This document shows, in pieces, positions 7,630-15,533 of a stretch of DNA of 64,000 nt. The position numbers were made by a program, and so were the translations under genes. Source of the stretch: Pelosinus sp. IPA-1 (GTDB taxonomy: Bacteria; Bacillota; Negativicutes; DSM-13327); NCBI RefSeq assembly GCF_030269905.1, contig NZ_BSVC01000004.1, positions 372,001 to 436,000 of the forward strand, read 5' to 3'. Under the pieces are notes generated by a model, which saw nothing but the letters and a program-made list of their open reading frames with translations, did not search any database and had not been told where the DNA came from. Each line of letters opens with the position of its first letter. Position 1 is the first letter of the stretch.

Positions 7630-9381
7630 TTATTTAATTAATGCAGCTAACTCTTCACCTTTAATTTCTTCGCCTTTCCACGGTATTACAGCAAAATTAC
7701 CTTGAGAAATTTCATCCACTTTATTAATCCATGGAATTTCACTTAACGATTTCGTCTTCAATAATGGACTTTGGGTATTCGTCATAAGTAAGCTTGAATT
7801 AATAACCCACCATTTGTTAGTAATTCCTGCTCTTTCTAAATCAACTTGTAATCTCATTGCTTCATATACAGGAGTGGCTTCTGGGAGTGTTACAATTACA
7901 ACTTCTGTTTCTTTTTCATCTCGTAATCTTGGTAATAGATTCTTGACCGATTGTGGGATATCTCCTTGAGACCTTTGAATTTCTTTATGATAACTTTGTG
8001 TTGCATCTAATAGTAATAAGGTATGGCCAGTAGGTGCGGTATCGATCACTACTATTTCATCGTCTGCCTTATCTACAATTTCAGCAAAAGCACGGAATAC
8101 AGCTATTTCCTGGGTGCAGGGAGAGCGAAGGTCTTCTTCTACATATGCAATGTCTTCCTCCTTCATATTTTCTCTTGCTGTTGCCAAAACTACTTCTTTA
8201 TATTTACGAAGCTCCTCCTTCTCATCAATCTTACTTAATGTAATGCCACGACCTTCTTCTACGACAAACTTCAGATGGTCAGCTGGATCGGTAGTTGTTA
8301 AATGTACTTTTACACCTTTAGCAGCAAGACCTATGGCGATAGCTGCTGCTAAGGTGGTTTTTCCGACTCCACCTTTACCCATAGTAAATATTACTCTTTT
8401 CTTGGATGAATAAAGTTCCTCAACCAAAGCTTTTATTTTAGGTAATTCTGCTTTATTCAATTTATACTCTTGGGCTTCCAAATAATCTTCTTTTAACAGC
8501 ATTCTTATTTTTTTAATTCCTGTTACATTATAAGAACGTAGTGGAATTTTATATGTCTGAATATGGTGTAAAGATTCAGGTATATTCTGTAACGCCCCTT
8601 GTTGTTTCGCATATAGTTTGTCTGCTATTTCATCATTGCTAATATCCAATTCAAGTATACCATTAATAACTAATAATTGATTATTAACTCCAAGTTCTCT
8701 CAGTTCATTAGAGGCCCGTTCTGCTTCCTGTAATGGAGAAAATTCAGGCCGAGAAATTAAGACTAGTGTTGTCATTTTACTATCAGCTAAGGTGTTAACA
8801 GCATTTATATATATTTCTTTCTTGCTTTCCAAGCCAGACAATTGACCTAAACAAGAGGCTCCATGTGTACTTTCACTAATAAAATTACTCCATGCTGATG
8901 GTAGTTGTAACATGCGTAAGGTATGACCTGTTGGCGCTGTATCAAATAAGATATGATTGTATTCCTGTTGTGTTCTCTCATCTGTGATAAAATTAGAAAA
9001 CTCATTAAAAGCCGCAATTTCCACTGTACATGATCCTGAAAGTTGCTCTTCCATATTTTTCAAAACACTTGGTGGAAGCTTACCTCGATAAGGCGCAATA
9101 ACTGATTCTTTATATTCCTTAGCTGCTTCTTCTGGATTTAGATTTACTACTACAAGATTAGGCACCTCTCGAATTGGAGTACCTTTGCTAGTAAGCTCAA
9201 TACCAAATACATCTTGTAAATTTGAAGCTGGATCGGTACTAACTAATAATACTTTTTTCCCTTGATCAGCCAAAGTAATTGCTGTCGCACAAGCGGTTGA
9301 AGTTTTCCCAACCCCGCCTTTACCAGTGAAAAATAAATACTTGGTCAATCTAATATTATCGGGATTAAATGTTTTATACAT
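7630..9381 (-). CDS. arsA: Arsenite-stimulated ATPase ArsA (two-domain)
   Basis: This 583-residue protein contains two homologous ATPase halves. Each has a deviant Walker A motif (GKGGVGKTS near residue 20, GKGGVGKTT near 338) and a DTAPTGHTL signal-transduction motif. The three metalloid-binding cysteines of ArsA have counterparts in SGSCTVEIAAF, GASCLGQLSG and SPCTQEIAVF. ArsA couples ATP hydrolysis to arsenite efflux through the membrane transporter and receives As(III) from ArsD. ATG at 9381 follows AAGGAGG. A 16-base gap separates it from the end of a decayed reading frame. A terminator stands between this gene and arsD, so it may have its own promoter. Confidence 0.95.
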   Translation of the reverse strand: MYKTFNPDNIRLTKYLFFTGKGGVGKTSTACATAITLADQGKKVLLVSTDPASNLQDVFGIELTSKGTPIREVPNLVVVNLNPEEAAKEYKESVIAPYRGKLPPSVLKNMEEQLSGSCTVEIAAFNEFSNFITDERTQQEYNHILFDTAPTGHTLRMLQLPSAWSNFISESTHGASCLGQLSGLESKKEIYINAVNTLADSKMTTLVLISRPEFSPLQEAERASNELRELGVNNQLLVINGILELDISNDEIADKLYAKQQGALQNIPESLHHIQTYKIPLRSYNVTGIKKIRMLLKEDYLEAQEYKLNKAELPKIKALVEELYSSKKRVIFTMGKGGVGKTTLAAAIAIGLAAKGVKVHLTTTDPADHLKFVVEEGRGITLSKIDEKEELRKYKEVVLATARENMKEEDIAYVEEDLRSPCTQEIAVFRAFAEIVDKADDEIVVIDTAPTGHTLLLLDATQSYHKEIQRSQGDIPQSVKNLLPRLRDEKETEVVIVTLPEATPVYEAMRLQVDLERAGITNKWWVINSSLLMTNTQSPLLKTKSLSEIPWINKVDEISQGNFAVIPWKGEEIKGEELAALIK

Positions 9382-9396
9382 GTAATATCCTCCTTT

Positions 9397-9820
9397 TTAA
9401 CAGCAGCATCCGCCAACACAACATTCATCAGCATGCAGATATACACGTTTTATTAAAGAATGATTACTTACTATGTCTCTGTTAACTATGTAATATTCCA
9501 CAAGAATTTTGCTACTTGCTGATTGATAAACACAATATTACTATATTCAATTTCAATCATATACCCTTCCTCACATATTGTCAACGTTATCCTGCACTCT
9601 AACCCGATCATTATAGGACATGCCACAAGTATCGTCTTCGCAACTATAGCGAAACTATCAATCCCCCCCTTAATACCTATTTCTATTATACATCTATCCT
9701 CAGATGCATGTATTTTTCAACTATAAGACTGTTCTTCCCCTCTGAGCAATAAAAATCATCATTACGGTAATAAGCTTCCGCATTTGTTCTGATTTGGGCT
9801 ACGTCAATACATGTATTCAC
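9397..9820 (-). pseudogene. Decayed gene between arsD and arsA, probably C_GCAxxG_C_C family
   Basis: A GTG at 9820 with GGGGG upstream opens a 44-codon frame (to 9686) containing AEAYYRNDDFYCSEGK, which resembles the N-terminal region of C_GCAxxG_C_C redox proteins. It stops early. Downstream pieces in other frames include IGIKGG, and a last frame ending ADECCVGGCCC stops at 9397, just ahead of arsA. No single frame joins these parts. I read it as a small Cys-rich gene broken by frameshifts. The tail could instead be a remnant of an ArsD-like protein. Confidence 0.4.
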
Positions 9821-9881
9821 AATATTCCCCCTACTAACATCCTCTTAGTAGCTCCCCATCAAATTGTTTTAAGATAATAAG

Positions 9882-9926
9882 CTAAACAGATCCCGATAGT
9901 CTCGAAGGCTATCGGGATCTGTTTAG
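9882..9926 (-). terminator. Strong terminator downstream of arsD
   Basis: A perfect 18-bp stem (CTAAACAGATCCCGATAG and its complement) with a 9-base loop is extended by AT pairs on both sides and flanked by T- and A-rich ends. It lies 27 bp beyond the arsD stop codon and uncouples arsD from arsA. Confidence 0.85.
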
Positions 9927-9953
9927 TTTATTATCTATCACTTTACCTTCTTA

Positions 9954-10325
9954 TTAACAACATCCACCATCACAGCAACATCCATTATTTTTATTTGGAG
10001 CAATTGTTGTAAATTCTTCTTTAGATAGTCCTGACCATTGAGCAAATTCATCATCGGTTGGATATGCCTTGGTTTTAACTACATCTCCATCTACGATTGT
10101 AATAGGTAATACTTCAACTTCTTCTTTCATTAAATATTCATTAACTTTCTTATTATCGATAAATGCTTGGGGCTCATTAGAAAGACCATATCGAGTGATT
10201 GAAATACCCTTTTTAGTAAGATTATTAATGATAGTAGCTACCCTTAGAAGTTCCTGATCAATCCCAGGACCACAAATTCCTGTTGCACAACACATCGCTG
10301 GATCATAAATTTCAATTTTACTCAT
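9954..10325 (-). CDS. arsD: Arsenic metallochaperone ArsD
   Basis: This 123-residue protein starts MSKIEIYDPAMCCATGICGPG. It has the three essential cysteines of ArsD at positions 12, 13 and 18 and extra Cys pairs at the C terminus (GCCCDGGCC). ArsD carries As(III) or Sb(III) from glutathione or other thiols to ArsA and raises the pump's affinity. The length is typical. A 10-bp-arm palindrome lies 38 bp upstream of the start. It is set apart from arsA by a strong terminator and a decayed gene, unlike the usual tight arsDA arrangement. Confidence 0.95.
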   Translation of the reverse strand: MSKIEIYDPAMCCATGICGPGIDQELLRVATIINNLTKKGISITRYGLSNEPQAFIDNKKVNEYLMKEEVEVLPITIVDGDVVKTKAYPTDDEFAQWSGLSKEEFTTIAPNKNNGCCCDGGCC

Positions 10326-10362
10326 TTCTATTTCCCCCTTTTATTCATTACACTGTAGAAAT

Positions 10363-10386
10363 ATGATTACATGCAAATGTAATCAT
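10363..10386 (-). promoter_or_regulatory. Palindromic operator upstream of arsD
   Basis: Perfect 10-base arms, ATGATTACAT / ATGTAATCAT, flank a 4-base spacer. The position 38 bp ahead of arsD and the AT-rich sequence fit an ArsR-family operator. The half-sites differ from those of the acr3 palindrome apart from a shared TGATTA core. Confidence 0.55.
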
Positions 10387-10392
10387 ACCTTT

Positions 10393-10752
10393 TTATAAAT
10401 AGGTGTTAAGCACCTGTGTTTTCCATAAGCGTTGGAATTGGACTACATTCATTGTTCTACTCCGATACATTCTAAGCTTAGCTACATCATGTTGATATTG
10501 AAGATGCTTTTCAAGATCTTCATTCAATAATGTTATAATACTAACCATACTAATTTCTAGTATTTCTACATAAATCATATTCTTATATTCATTTTTAAGC
10601 ATATGACATATACTGTGCTTTGTCAAGTTATGAGCCAGTTTATAATTAGTTAATCTGGGTATCACCGATACTCGATTTGACATCGTATTTAAGGAGCAAA
10701 AAATGTATTTCTTTGAGAGCTTTTTTGTCGCCCCTACTAAATTAGTAATCAC
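10393..10752 (-). CDS. Hypothetical protein, weakly supported
   Basis: A 119-codon frame begins with GTG at 10752 behind a weak AAGG. The product is basic, with no recognised motif, no signal peptide and no clear membrane segment. It sits where an arsR would be expected, but I see no winged-helix ArsR pattern and no ELCVC-like metal site. It may be spurious or the decayed remains of another gene. Confidence 0.25.
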   Translation of the reverse strand: MITNLVGATKKLSKKYIFCSLNTMSNRVSVIPRLTNYKLAHNLTKHSICHMLKNEYKNMIYVEILEISMVSIITLLNEDLEKHLQYQHDVAKLRMYRSRTMNVVQFQRLWKTQVLNTYL

Positions 10753-10780
10753 CCTTATTTCATATTTTACATATTATGTA
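10751..10780 (+). promoter_or_regulatory. Sigma-K-like promoter of the Cys-repeat gene
   Basis: AC (10751-10752) is followed by 17 bases and CATATTATGTA. This is close to the AC-N16-CATANNNTA pattern of mother-cell sporulation sigma-K promoters. The same arrangement and the same CATATTATGTA precede the paralogous gene at 55607. This is a motif match only. Confidence 0.4.
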
Positions 10781-10819
10781 TTATGGATGTGCTGGTAATT
10801 TTGGAGGTGATGCTACAAT

Positions 10820-11110
10820 ATGGATCATAATTGGGAGGGCCCTGAAATTGAAGATTGGAAAGATGATTTCAGGGAAGAAGGTGGTCGACAATTTGTTGGC
10901 GTTGGTTTTGTCTGCTCTCCTAGGCAGTTTTGTTTCCCTAGGCAGTTTTGTTTCCCTAGGCAATTTTGCTTCCCTAGGCAATTTTGCTTCCCTAGGCAAT
11001 TTTGCTTCCCTAGGCAATTTTGTTTCCCTAGGCAATTTTGTTTCCCTAGGCAATTTTGCTTCCCTAGGCAATCATGTTTCCCTAGGCAATCATGTTTCCC
11101 ACGCCGTTAA
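10820..11110 (+). CDS. Cysteine-repeat protein, (C-F-P-R-Q-F)n
   Basis: This 96-residue protein has an acidic head (MDHNWEGPEIEDWKDD) and a short GVGF linker. Eleven tandem six-residue units follow, mostly CFPRQF, ending CFPRR. The DNA repeat is an 18-mer beginning CCTAGGCA, copied nearly exactly ten times, so expansion is recent. ATG has a perfect GGAGGTGA site, and a terminator follows at 11135. A paralog at 55607 has the same head (WDGPDIEDW) and CWPRQ-type units, which fixes this as the coding frame over two other open frames. I recognise no family. Candidates are a cross-linked spore-surface protein or an orphan precursor of a modified peptide. No modification enzyme is adjacent. Confidence 0.8.
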   Translation: MDHNWEGPEIEDWKDDFREEGGRQFVGVGFVCSPRQFCFPRQFCFPRQFCFPRQFCFPRQFCFPRQFCFPRQFCFPRQFCFPRQSCFPRQSCFPRR

Positions 11111-11134
11111 CGTCCATTGTTACAAGGTTTTGAA

Positions 11135-11156
11135 GAAAAAGCTTTCGAGCTTTTTC
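11135..11156 (+). terminator. Terminator of the Cys-repeat gene
   Basis: The stem GAAAAAGCT / AGCTTTTTC with a TTCG loop runs into CTTTTT. The same hairpin, including the TTCG tetraloop, follows the paralogous gene at 55878. Confidence 0.85.
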
Positions 11157-11255
11157 TTTTTGCTTTTATGTTACTTATCTATTCAAGTTAACATTCTAGT
11201 AAATACTGAATACACTATAAAGAGTACTTGTTATGAACAATTGGAGGGATTATAT

Positions 11256-11351
11256 ATGCCAGATCAGTCATGTACGGTTGCCTTAATTATAGGGGGTGCA
11301 ATGCTTGCTGGAGCATTCTATACTTATGCGAAGCTTGGATTTTTCAAGTAG
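11256..11351 (+). CDS. Small membrane protein, 31 residues
   Basis: ATG at 11256 lies seven bases after TTGGAGGG. The product MPDQSCTVALIIGG... is a single hydrophobic helix with a Gly/Ala-rich core, ending KLGFFK. I do not recognise the family. A terminator follows at 11480. The strong ribosome binding site and isolated context match other tiny genes in the window. Confidence 0.6.
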   Translation: MPDQSCTVALIIGGAMLAGAFYTYAKLGFFK

Positions 11352-11479
11352 ATTAAGCGATAAAAAGTTATATTAAAGTATAGTAACAGCTTTGTAACAA
11401 CTTTAATCACTTATCCGAATGGCGAATCATACTATATTATGTGTGCGTCACTTCATGGTTTTGAATTCATTTTCTTCTT

Positions 11480-11506
11480 AATGGCTGTTCTTTTGAGCAG
11501 CCATTT
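11480..11506 (+). terminator. Terminator
   Basis: The stem AATGGCTG...CAGCCATT is followed by TTAATTT. It probably ends the transcript of the 31-residue gene. Confidence 0.65.
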
Positions 11507-11523
11507 TAATTTACTCTCACCGT

Positions 11524-11864
11524 TCAGCTACAATATCTAACCCCGCCCCCATCACCTTCACAAATAGCATAATAATGTAACCGTCCTTCTACCAAGATAC
11601 GACGACCTCTAGTCAGATTATTACCGCATGTTCCTGCCATTTTTTCCCAGGAAATAATAGGTACATAATCAGTTCGTTTATTCTTACCAAAGCCAGTATA
11701 GCCGTAGCCACGCTGAACGTGGCTACGGCTATACTGACAAGTTCCTCTACTGCTTGCTTATATTCAGCTGCAGCTATCTCGAGTATTGAGCGATCTGCTA
11801 ATATTGCTTTAAGTTTTATAATTTCATCTAAGGTCTTCTTTAGGTTGGTTTCGACTCCTGACAA
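11524..11864 (-). pseudogene. Frameshifted single-stranded DNA-binding protein relic
   Basis: On the minus strand the frame ending at 11524 reads GYTGFGKNKRTDYVPIISW, continuing to RGRRILVEGRLHYYA. This matches the OB-fold core of SSB. The preceding strand, VATFSVA, lies in another frame, and the break coincides with a 19-bp perfect inverted repeat. An 83-codon frame (11613-11864, TTG start without a ribosome binding site) runs through the break and ends in frameshifted SSB sequence. A second SSB relic with the same core sits at 36728. Confidence 0.6.
11694..11736. repeat. Perfect 19-bp inverted repeat inside the SSB relic
   Basis: Arms at 11694-11712 and 11718-11736 (CAGTATAGCCGTAGCCACG and its complement) flank a 5-base loop. 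It lies exactly where the SSB reading frame is lost. There is no T-tract. The second SSB relic lacks the perfect palindrome, so it probably arose by a local templated duplication. Confidence 0.75.
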
Positions 11865-12228
11865 TTCAACTTTTAATGGATTTCTTAGCTTGCAAATTGG
11901 TCTGTTGCTCTTTCTTTGTCTGTAGTACCGTTACTTGCTGTTGGGTCTGATCATACTCAACTACTTTTGCCCAGATTATTCTTCTTGGAGTAAATACTAA
12001 CTCTGAGGTCCATTGCTTATGTCGATTTCATCAGTTGTTGAATACAAGCTGCCAACACATTGTATTCCACCTGGGAAATCTTCAAATGGGAAAAATCCTT
12101 CTAATTTAATATAAATTAGAAGGATTTTCCTAGCCACCATTCAAGTTGGAAAATATCTCAATGCTACAGCTTCATAAAAGTAACCCCATATCCCAGTGCC
12201 CTGTCCCATGACGCGCTTGGTATCAGCT

Positions 12229-12546
12229 CTACCGTTTTCGACGCTCCATTATAACATCATAAAACATTTTATTTTCCGCAATTTTTTTATTTATAATCGG
12301 CTTATCTTCTTCTTTGGCAGATTGCAACTGCTCTTCTAAATTGGCTATTTCTTTGCGCAACTCCATCTCTGGCGGGAGGGAACCCGAATTTTTTAGAGCT
12401 AAGAACGCTGCCCGTTGCTCTGGGGGAATGAATCTTAGATCGGTCAGTTGCTGGGGTTTACCTTTACCAGGCAAGTCATCAAAAGAACCTTTCTCCATTG
12501 CTTTTTTTATATTTCGTTCGATTATCCTACTAATTCCGTTATTCAC
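12229..12546 (-). CDS. DUF1992 / DnaJ-homologue-associated domain protein
   Basis: This small charged protein contains the DUF1992 signature: IERNIKKAMEKGSFDDLPG followed by KGKPQQL. A coiled helix comes next (ELRKEIANLEEQLQSAKEE). The domain is shared with DnaJ-homologue subfamily C member 28, and its role is unknown. I prefer the GTG at 12546, because a perfect TTTGGAGG lies seven bases before it; the upstream ATG at 12573 has no ribosome binding site. It stands alone. Confidence 0.85.
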   Translation of the reverse strand: MNNGISRIIERNIKKAMEKGSFDDLPGKGKPQQLTDLRFIPPEQRAAFLALKNSGSLPPEMELRKEIANLEEQLQSAKEEDKPIINKKIAENKMFYDVIMERRKR

Positions 12547-12626
12547 GCTAACCTCCAAAACATGATAATCCATCTATTAATCCAAATTTATATCTTTCTA
12601 AATAAGTATCATCCTTAAATAGAAGA

Positions 12627-12815
12627 TTATTCCTTATTATGTAATAAGTCAACAGAATCTGTACATATAATTAGTTCGCCCCCTGCTGGCATGGCTTCCA
12701 CACCATTTCGTACCAAGTTAAGTAGTAATTGACGAATTTCATTTTCAACTAAATATAATGTAGATATTTCTTTAAGGTCGAGTTTTACCAAGACGTTTGA
12801 AGCAATGATACTTAA
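12627..12815 (-). pseudogene. Histidine kinase C-terminal fragment
   Basis: The minus strand encodes ENEIRQLLLNLVRNGVEAM followed by PAGGELIICTDS, which is the N-box start of a HATPase_c domain. The sensor, the dimerisation His and the G-boxes are missing. No start codon is evident. It is a relic of a sensor kinase. Confidence 0.6.
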
Positions 12816-12905
12816 TCCTCCTATAACTTCCAGTTATAAAAAATAGCACATTCCACACAATACTATAGAGAATTTTACAATAGATTACTTAAGGAGGTAA
12901 TATTC

Positions 12906-13112
12906 ATGACAGTACAAAAAGATTTGCAAAAAGCTGTTGCTGCTGCTGAATCTGCTAAAGGTACATATGCTACCTTTGTACAATCCACTGATGATCAAAC
13001 TTCTAAACAAATGTTTACCCAAATGGCACAAGATATGGACCAACACATCAGTCAGCTCAATAGTCGCCTTGAGGTTGTACAACAGAATCAATTAAATAAT
13101 CAAGAAAACTAA
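12906..13112 (+). CDS. DUF1657 domain-containing protein
   Basis: This 68-residue, wholly helical protein begins MTVQKDLQKAVAAAESAKG and contains QMFTQMAQDMDQHISQLNSR, typical of DUF1657 proteins of spore-forming Firmicutes. Function is unknown, although relatives often lie in sporulation or spoVA-type operons. ATG follows AAGGAGGTAAT, and a terminator starts 9 bp after the stop codon, so it is transcribed alone. Confidence 0.88.
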   Translation: MTVQKDLQKAVAAAESAKGTYATFVQSTDDQTSKQMFTQMAQDMDQHISQLNSRLEVVQQNQLNNQEN

Positions 13113-13120
13113 TAAGGAAT

Positions 13121-13147
13121 GAGGGGTAGTGTGGATAACTACCCCTC
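13121..13147 (+). terminator. Terminator of the DUF1657 gene
   Basis: A perfect 9-bp stem, GAGGGGTAG / CTACCCCTC, encloses a 9-base loop. Confidence 0.75.
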
Positions 13148-13189
13148 ATTCGCGAGTCTCTATATTCTTAAAAATAAAGGATTGATAAC

Positions 13190-13261
13190 GTGGACGTTCA
13201 TGTTGGCATCCCACGCGCAATGCTCTATCATGAATTTGCCAGTTTATGGACTGCTTTTTTT
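13190..13261 (+). pseudogene. Fragment of an acyl-CoA dehydratase activase-related protein (DUF2229)
   Basis: The frame opens with VHVGIPRAMLYHEFASLW, matching the start of DUF2229 / BadF-associated proteins (VGIPRALLYYEYFPLW type). The homology ends after about 24 codons and the frame runs into unrelated sequence and then an IS3 relic. It is the N-terminal stub of a lost gene. Confidence 0.45.
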
Positions 13262-13375
13262 TTAAAGTTTGCCATTAAAAATATATCTTGGACATGTCGA
13301 ATCGTTGTTACCGAAATGCACGCATATTTTTGTCCCTCGTATTGCAAAATAAGAACATCTACTAACTTGCCCTTC

Positions 13376-13485
13376 AAATTCACTAAGAGGATGCATTCTT
13401 CTCTTGGGTATCTTTCCCCTACCCAATTTGAGGAGTTGAATTCATAAAATCCACTTAGCTTCGCGTCTTGTTTTTGTTGACAATT
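13376..13485 (+). mobile_element. Tail of an IS3-family transposase
   Basis: In the same open frame the last residues read RMHSSLGYLSPTQFEELN, the C-terminal signature of IS3/IS150-group integrases. The stop codon is at 13445-13447. About 30 bases later TTTTTGTTGACAATTCCA resembles the terminal end of such elements. Only the 3' end of the element survives. Confidence 0.6.
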
Positions 13486-13640
13486 CCATGCGATCTAAGG
13501 TCTGGGTTGCCTTACCATTAGTTAGCACTTATGCTTATGCGCGAACAGCATTGGCAATAGTTTTCATTATTAACAACACAAGCTTCTACCTCTTCGCTTA
13601 TTAACAGGTTTATTTTGCGTTTAAGTTGAGCAATAATACG

Positions 13641-13668
13641 AAGGCCCCGACCATCACAGTCGAGGCTT
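13641..13668 (-). terminator. Terminator of the outer-membrane protein gene
   Basis: An imperfect stem pairs AAGCCTCGAC with GTCGGGGCCTT in minus-strand reading. It lies directly after the stop codon at 13676. Confidence 0.6.
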
Positions 13669-13675
13669 TAGTAAA

Positions 13676-14473
13676 TTAAAACTTATATTGTGCGTTAAAA
13701 AATGGACCAGAAAGTTTAAGTTGGACATTATCTCCATTTCCAGAGTCTTTAATTTTTAAGTCAATTGAGCGATAACCTGCGTTTATAACTACGTTTTTGT
13801 CAACATTGTATCTAATTCCTGCTTCGTAGTCATAAATATGTCCGTATTTTCCTAAAGGCAGTCCAGTTATCTCACCAAATGCATTGATATTTTTATCAAT
13901 TTTAATATTGGTAGCAAGGCCAATCGTAGGGATTGCACCACGGAATGTTTTTTCTGTAGACGTTGTTGAACCAGAAATATCACCACTTACCTTAGTATTA
14001 AATTCGAAGCCTTTTACATCAAAGAGAAGTTTGGTATTTGAGACATCTGATTTAGAAAGTGTTTTAAACCATGTAGCTCTTGCATATTTAATTCCTAAGT
14101 TTGAATCAATAGGAGTACTTGCTGTATATGTATTTCCTTCGTAACTTAAATTTTGAGATAAAGTAGAATGTCCACTATAATTGAAATTACTATACGATAA
14201 ACGTAAGCCATCCCCGAATTGAACTCGGTATTCCATCACATTCTTGTCGGCAATACCTAAATCGTTCTTAAAGTCGACCGAGCCACCATTATAGTCAATA
14301 CTATCAGACTTTACTTTCAAATTTAAACCAGGCTTGAAATAACGAGCCTCAACAGTTATGTGACTGTCGTCCTTGATAACTTCATTTGCAGACACATTTC
14401 CACCTATTGCCAAAAATGAAGTTGATACTGCTAAACTTACAAGCAATTTCTTAGATAAATTCTTCACAGTCAT
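13676..14473 (-). CDS. Outer-membrane beta-barrel protein
   Basis: This 265-residue protein has a signal peptide (to about residue 30, ending VSANE). A series of amphipathic strands follows, ending in the C-terminal phenylalanine expected of barrels (PFFNAQYKF). I prefer the ATG at 14473, eight bases past GAGGAG. It resembles small OmpA- or OprF-type barrel domains but carries no peptidoglycan-binding domain. Cargo or role is unknown. It is monocistronic, with its own terminator. Confidence 0.75.
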   Translation of the reverse strand: MTVKNLSKKLLVSLAVSTSFLAIGGNVSANEVIKDDSHITVEARYFKPGLNLKVKSDSIDYNGGSVDFKNDLGIADKNVMEYRVQFGDGLRLSYSNFNYSGHSTLSQNLSYEGNTYTASTPIDSNLGIKYARATWFKTLSKSDVSNTKLLFDVKGFEFNTKVSGDISGSTTSTEKTFRGAIPTIGLATNIKIDKNINAFGEITGLPLGKYGHIYDYEAGIRYNVDKNVVINAGYRSIDLKIKDSGNGDNVQLKLSGPFFNAQYKF

Positions 14474-14942
14474 CTGCACATCTCCTCTAAAAATTATATA
14501 TAATTTGCCTTATTATAACACTGTAAATTTGGAGAATAAAGTAGACATTTGTCGGATAATAGGAGGACAAGAGTCCTGTTTTGATATTTTTCAGCATTTC
14601 ATGTTTTTATGCTGACTCCTTTATCACCAAAATAGTGCTTATTGCTTTCTTTGGAAATTCATTAATTTTCTTGACCTCTTCCCTACTTCTATCCGATTGA
14701 CTTTCGTAAAATAATAAGTCGTCCGACAACTCTTGAAATATTTACTAGTGCTACTCCCCGTGATTCAATACACTATTTAGGATATCTTTTGCCTTGGTCA
14801 ATGTGCCTGTAACTTTGTATAAAGCTACCTGCTCAAGATTATTAGTTTTTATCAGTTACGGAAAAGTGACTTTAGTAGAATACAGTACAAAAAAAAACCG
14901 CCTTACTCAATTAAGAGGAAAGCAGCTTCTCACTCTATTTTA
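14474..14942. other. Non-coding stretch with a decayed hairpin
   Basis: No convincing gene is visible. The segment CTACTCCCCGTGATTCAAT near 14750 recurs as CTACTCCCCGTAATTCAAT near 22480, suggesting a shared relic. An imperfect hairpin of the CCGCCTTACTCAATTAAG type, at about 14890-14930, resembles the other terminators around the tiny genes. Confidence 0.4.
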
Positions 14943-15077
14943 TTAACAAATTGTTGATGTATTATCTTTTTCAATCTTTTCTTTAAGCTCTTTATTTATT
15001 GTACACATGCTTATTATTAACATCCCCCAAAAACAACCTACCCATACCGCTACAGGAATCCACCACCAACTGACCAT
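14943..15077 (-). CDS. Small membrane protein, WWWIP family, copy 1
   Basis: This 44-residue product begins MVSWWWIPVAVWVGCFWGML and continues with one hydrophobic helix and a charged tail (NKELKEKIEKD). The layout resembles DUF3789-type small proteins. ATG follows AGGTGAG. A paralog with the same MVxWWWIPxAxWVG start lies at 24051-24158. Both sit next to other tiny membrane-protein genes. Confidence 0.65.
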   Translation of the reverse strand: MVSWWWIPVAVWVGCFWGMLIISMCTINKELKEKIEKDNTSTIC

Positions 15078-15269
15078 TTTATCTCACCTTCTATTTGTTA
15101 ATCACTAAAATTATAAAATGCTTATTTAGATACTTATTGCATATGTATTTATTTTTTCGTTATATTTCCCTAATTCCTTATGATAGAGGTATGACAACAT
15201 TGTGACTGATTAGTCATTTCATATCAAAAATAAAATCATCTTATTTGATGAAAATTACGAGTATACTGC

Positions 15270-15380
15270 CTATACATTAAATAATGTAATAATCGAGTTA
15301 CTAGCAGTGTACAACACTAGTATTCCAGCAAAAATTACAATAGGATGACTACGCCATTCTTTTTCTTTTATATTATCCAT
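15270..15380 (-). CDS. Small membrane protein, EWRxHPIVIF family, copy 1
   Basis: This 36-residue product starts MDNIKEKEWRSHPIVIFAG and continues with a hydrophobic helix (ILVLYTASNSIITLF). ATG follows AAGAGGTG. Close paralogs occur at 23267-23431 and 45078-45200. Conservation among the three is highest in the amino acids of the helix. The family is unknown to me. Confidence 0.7.
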   Translation of the reverse strand: MDNIKEKEWRSHPIVIFAGILVLYTASNSIITLFNV

Positions 15381-15485
15381 AAAGCACCTCTTTACATTTT
15401 AAAATAATCAAATATATCTATCTCTGCTATTTAGTATATAGTAGAATTATTACAAATTTATGACAGTTTGATAATATTTTAGGCA

Positions 15486-15533
15486 AATAATTTTGCCGCC
15501 TCGCTCAATTAAGAGCAAGGCGGCAAAATTATT
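15486..15533. terminator. Perfect bidirectional terminator
   Basis: Stem arms of 21 bases with one mismatch (AATAATTTTGCCGCC...GGCGGCAAAATTATT) close on an AATTAA loop. It overlaps the stop codon of the 27-residue gene. Confidence 0.8.

Noticed and set aside
10393-10752. 119-codon frame as the missing ArsR
   Set aside because: No ArsR winged-helix or metal-site pattern in any frame; kept only as a weak hypothetical gene.
10914-11105. Possible CRISPR-like array of 18-bp repeats
   Set aside because: Units are directly adjacent with no spacers and are in coding frame.
10776-11351. 191-codon frame with SLGNFA repeats, and a minus-strand LPREAK frame
   Set aside because: Both are other readings of the same 18-mers. 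The CFPRQ frame has the ribosome binding site and a paralog with conserved head and repeat.
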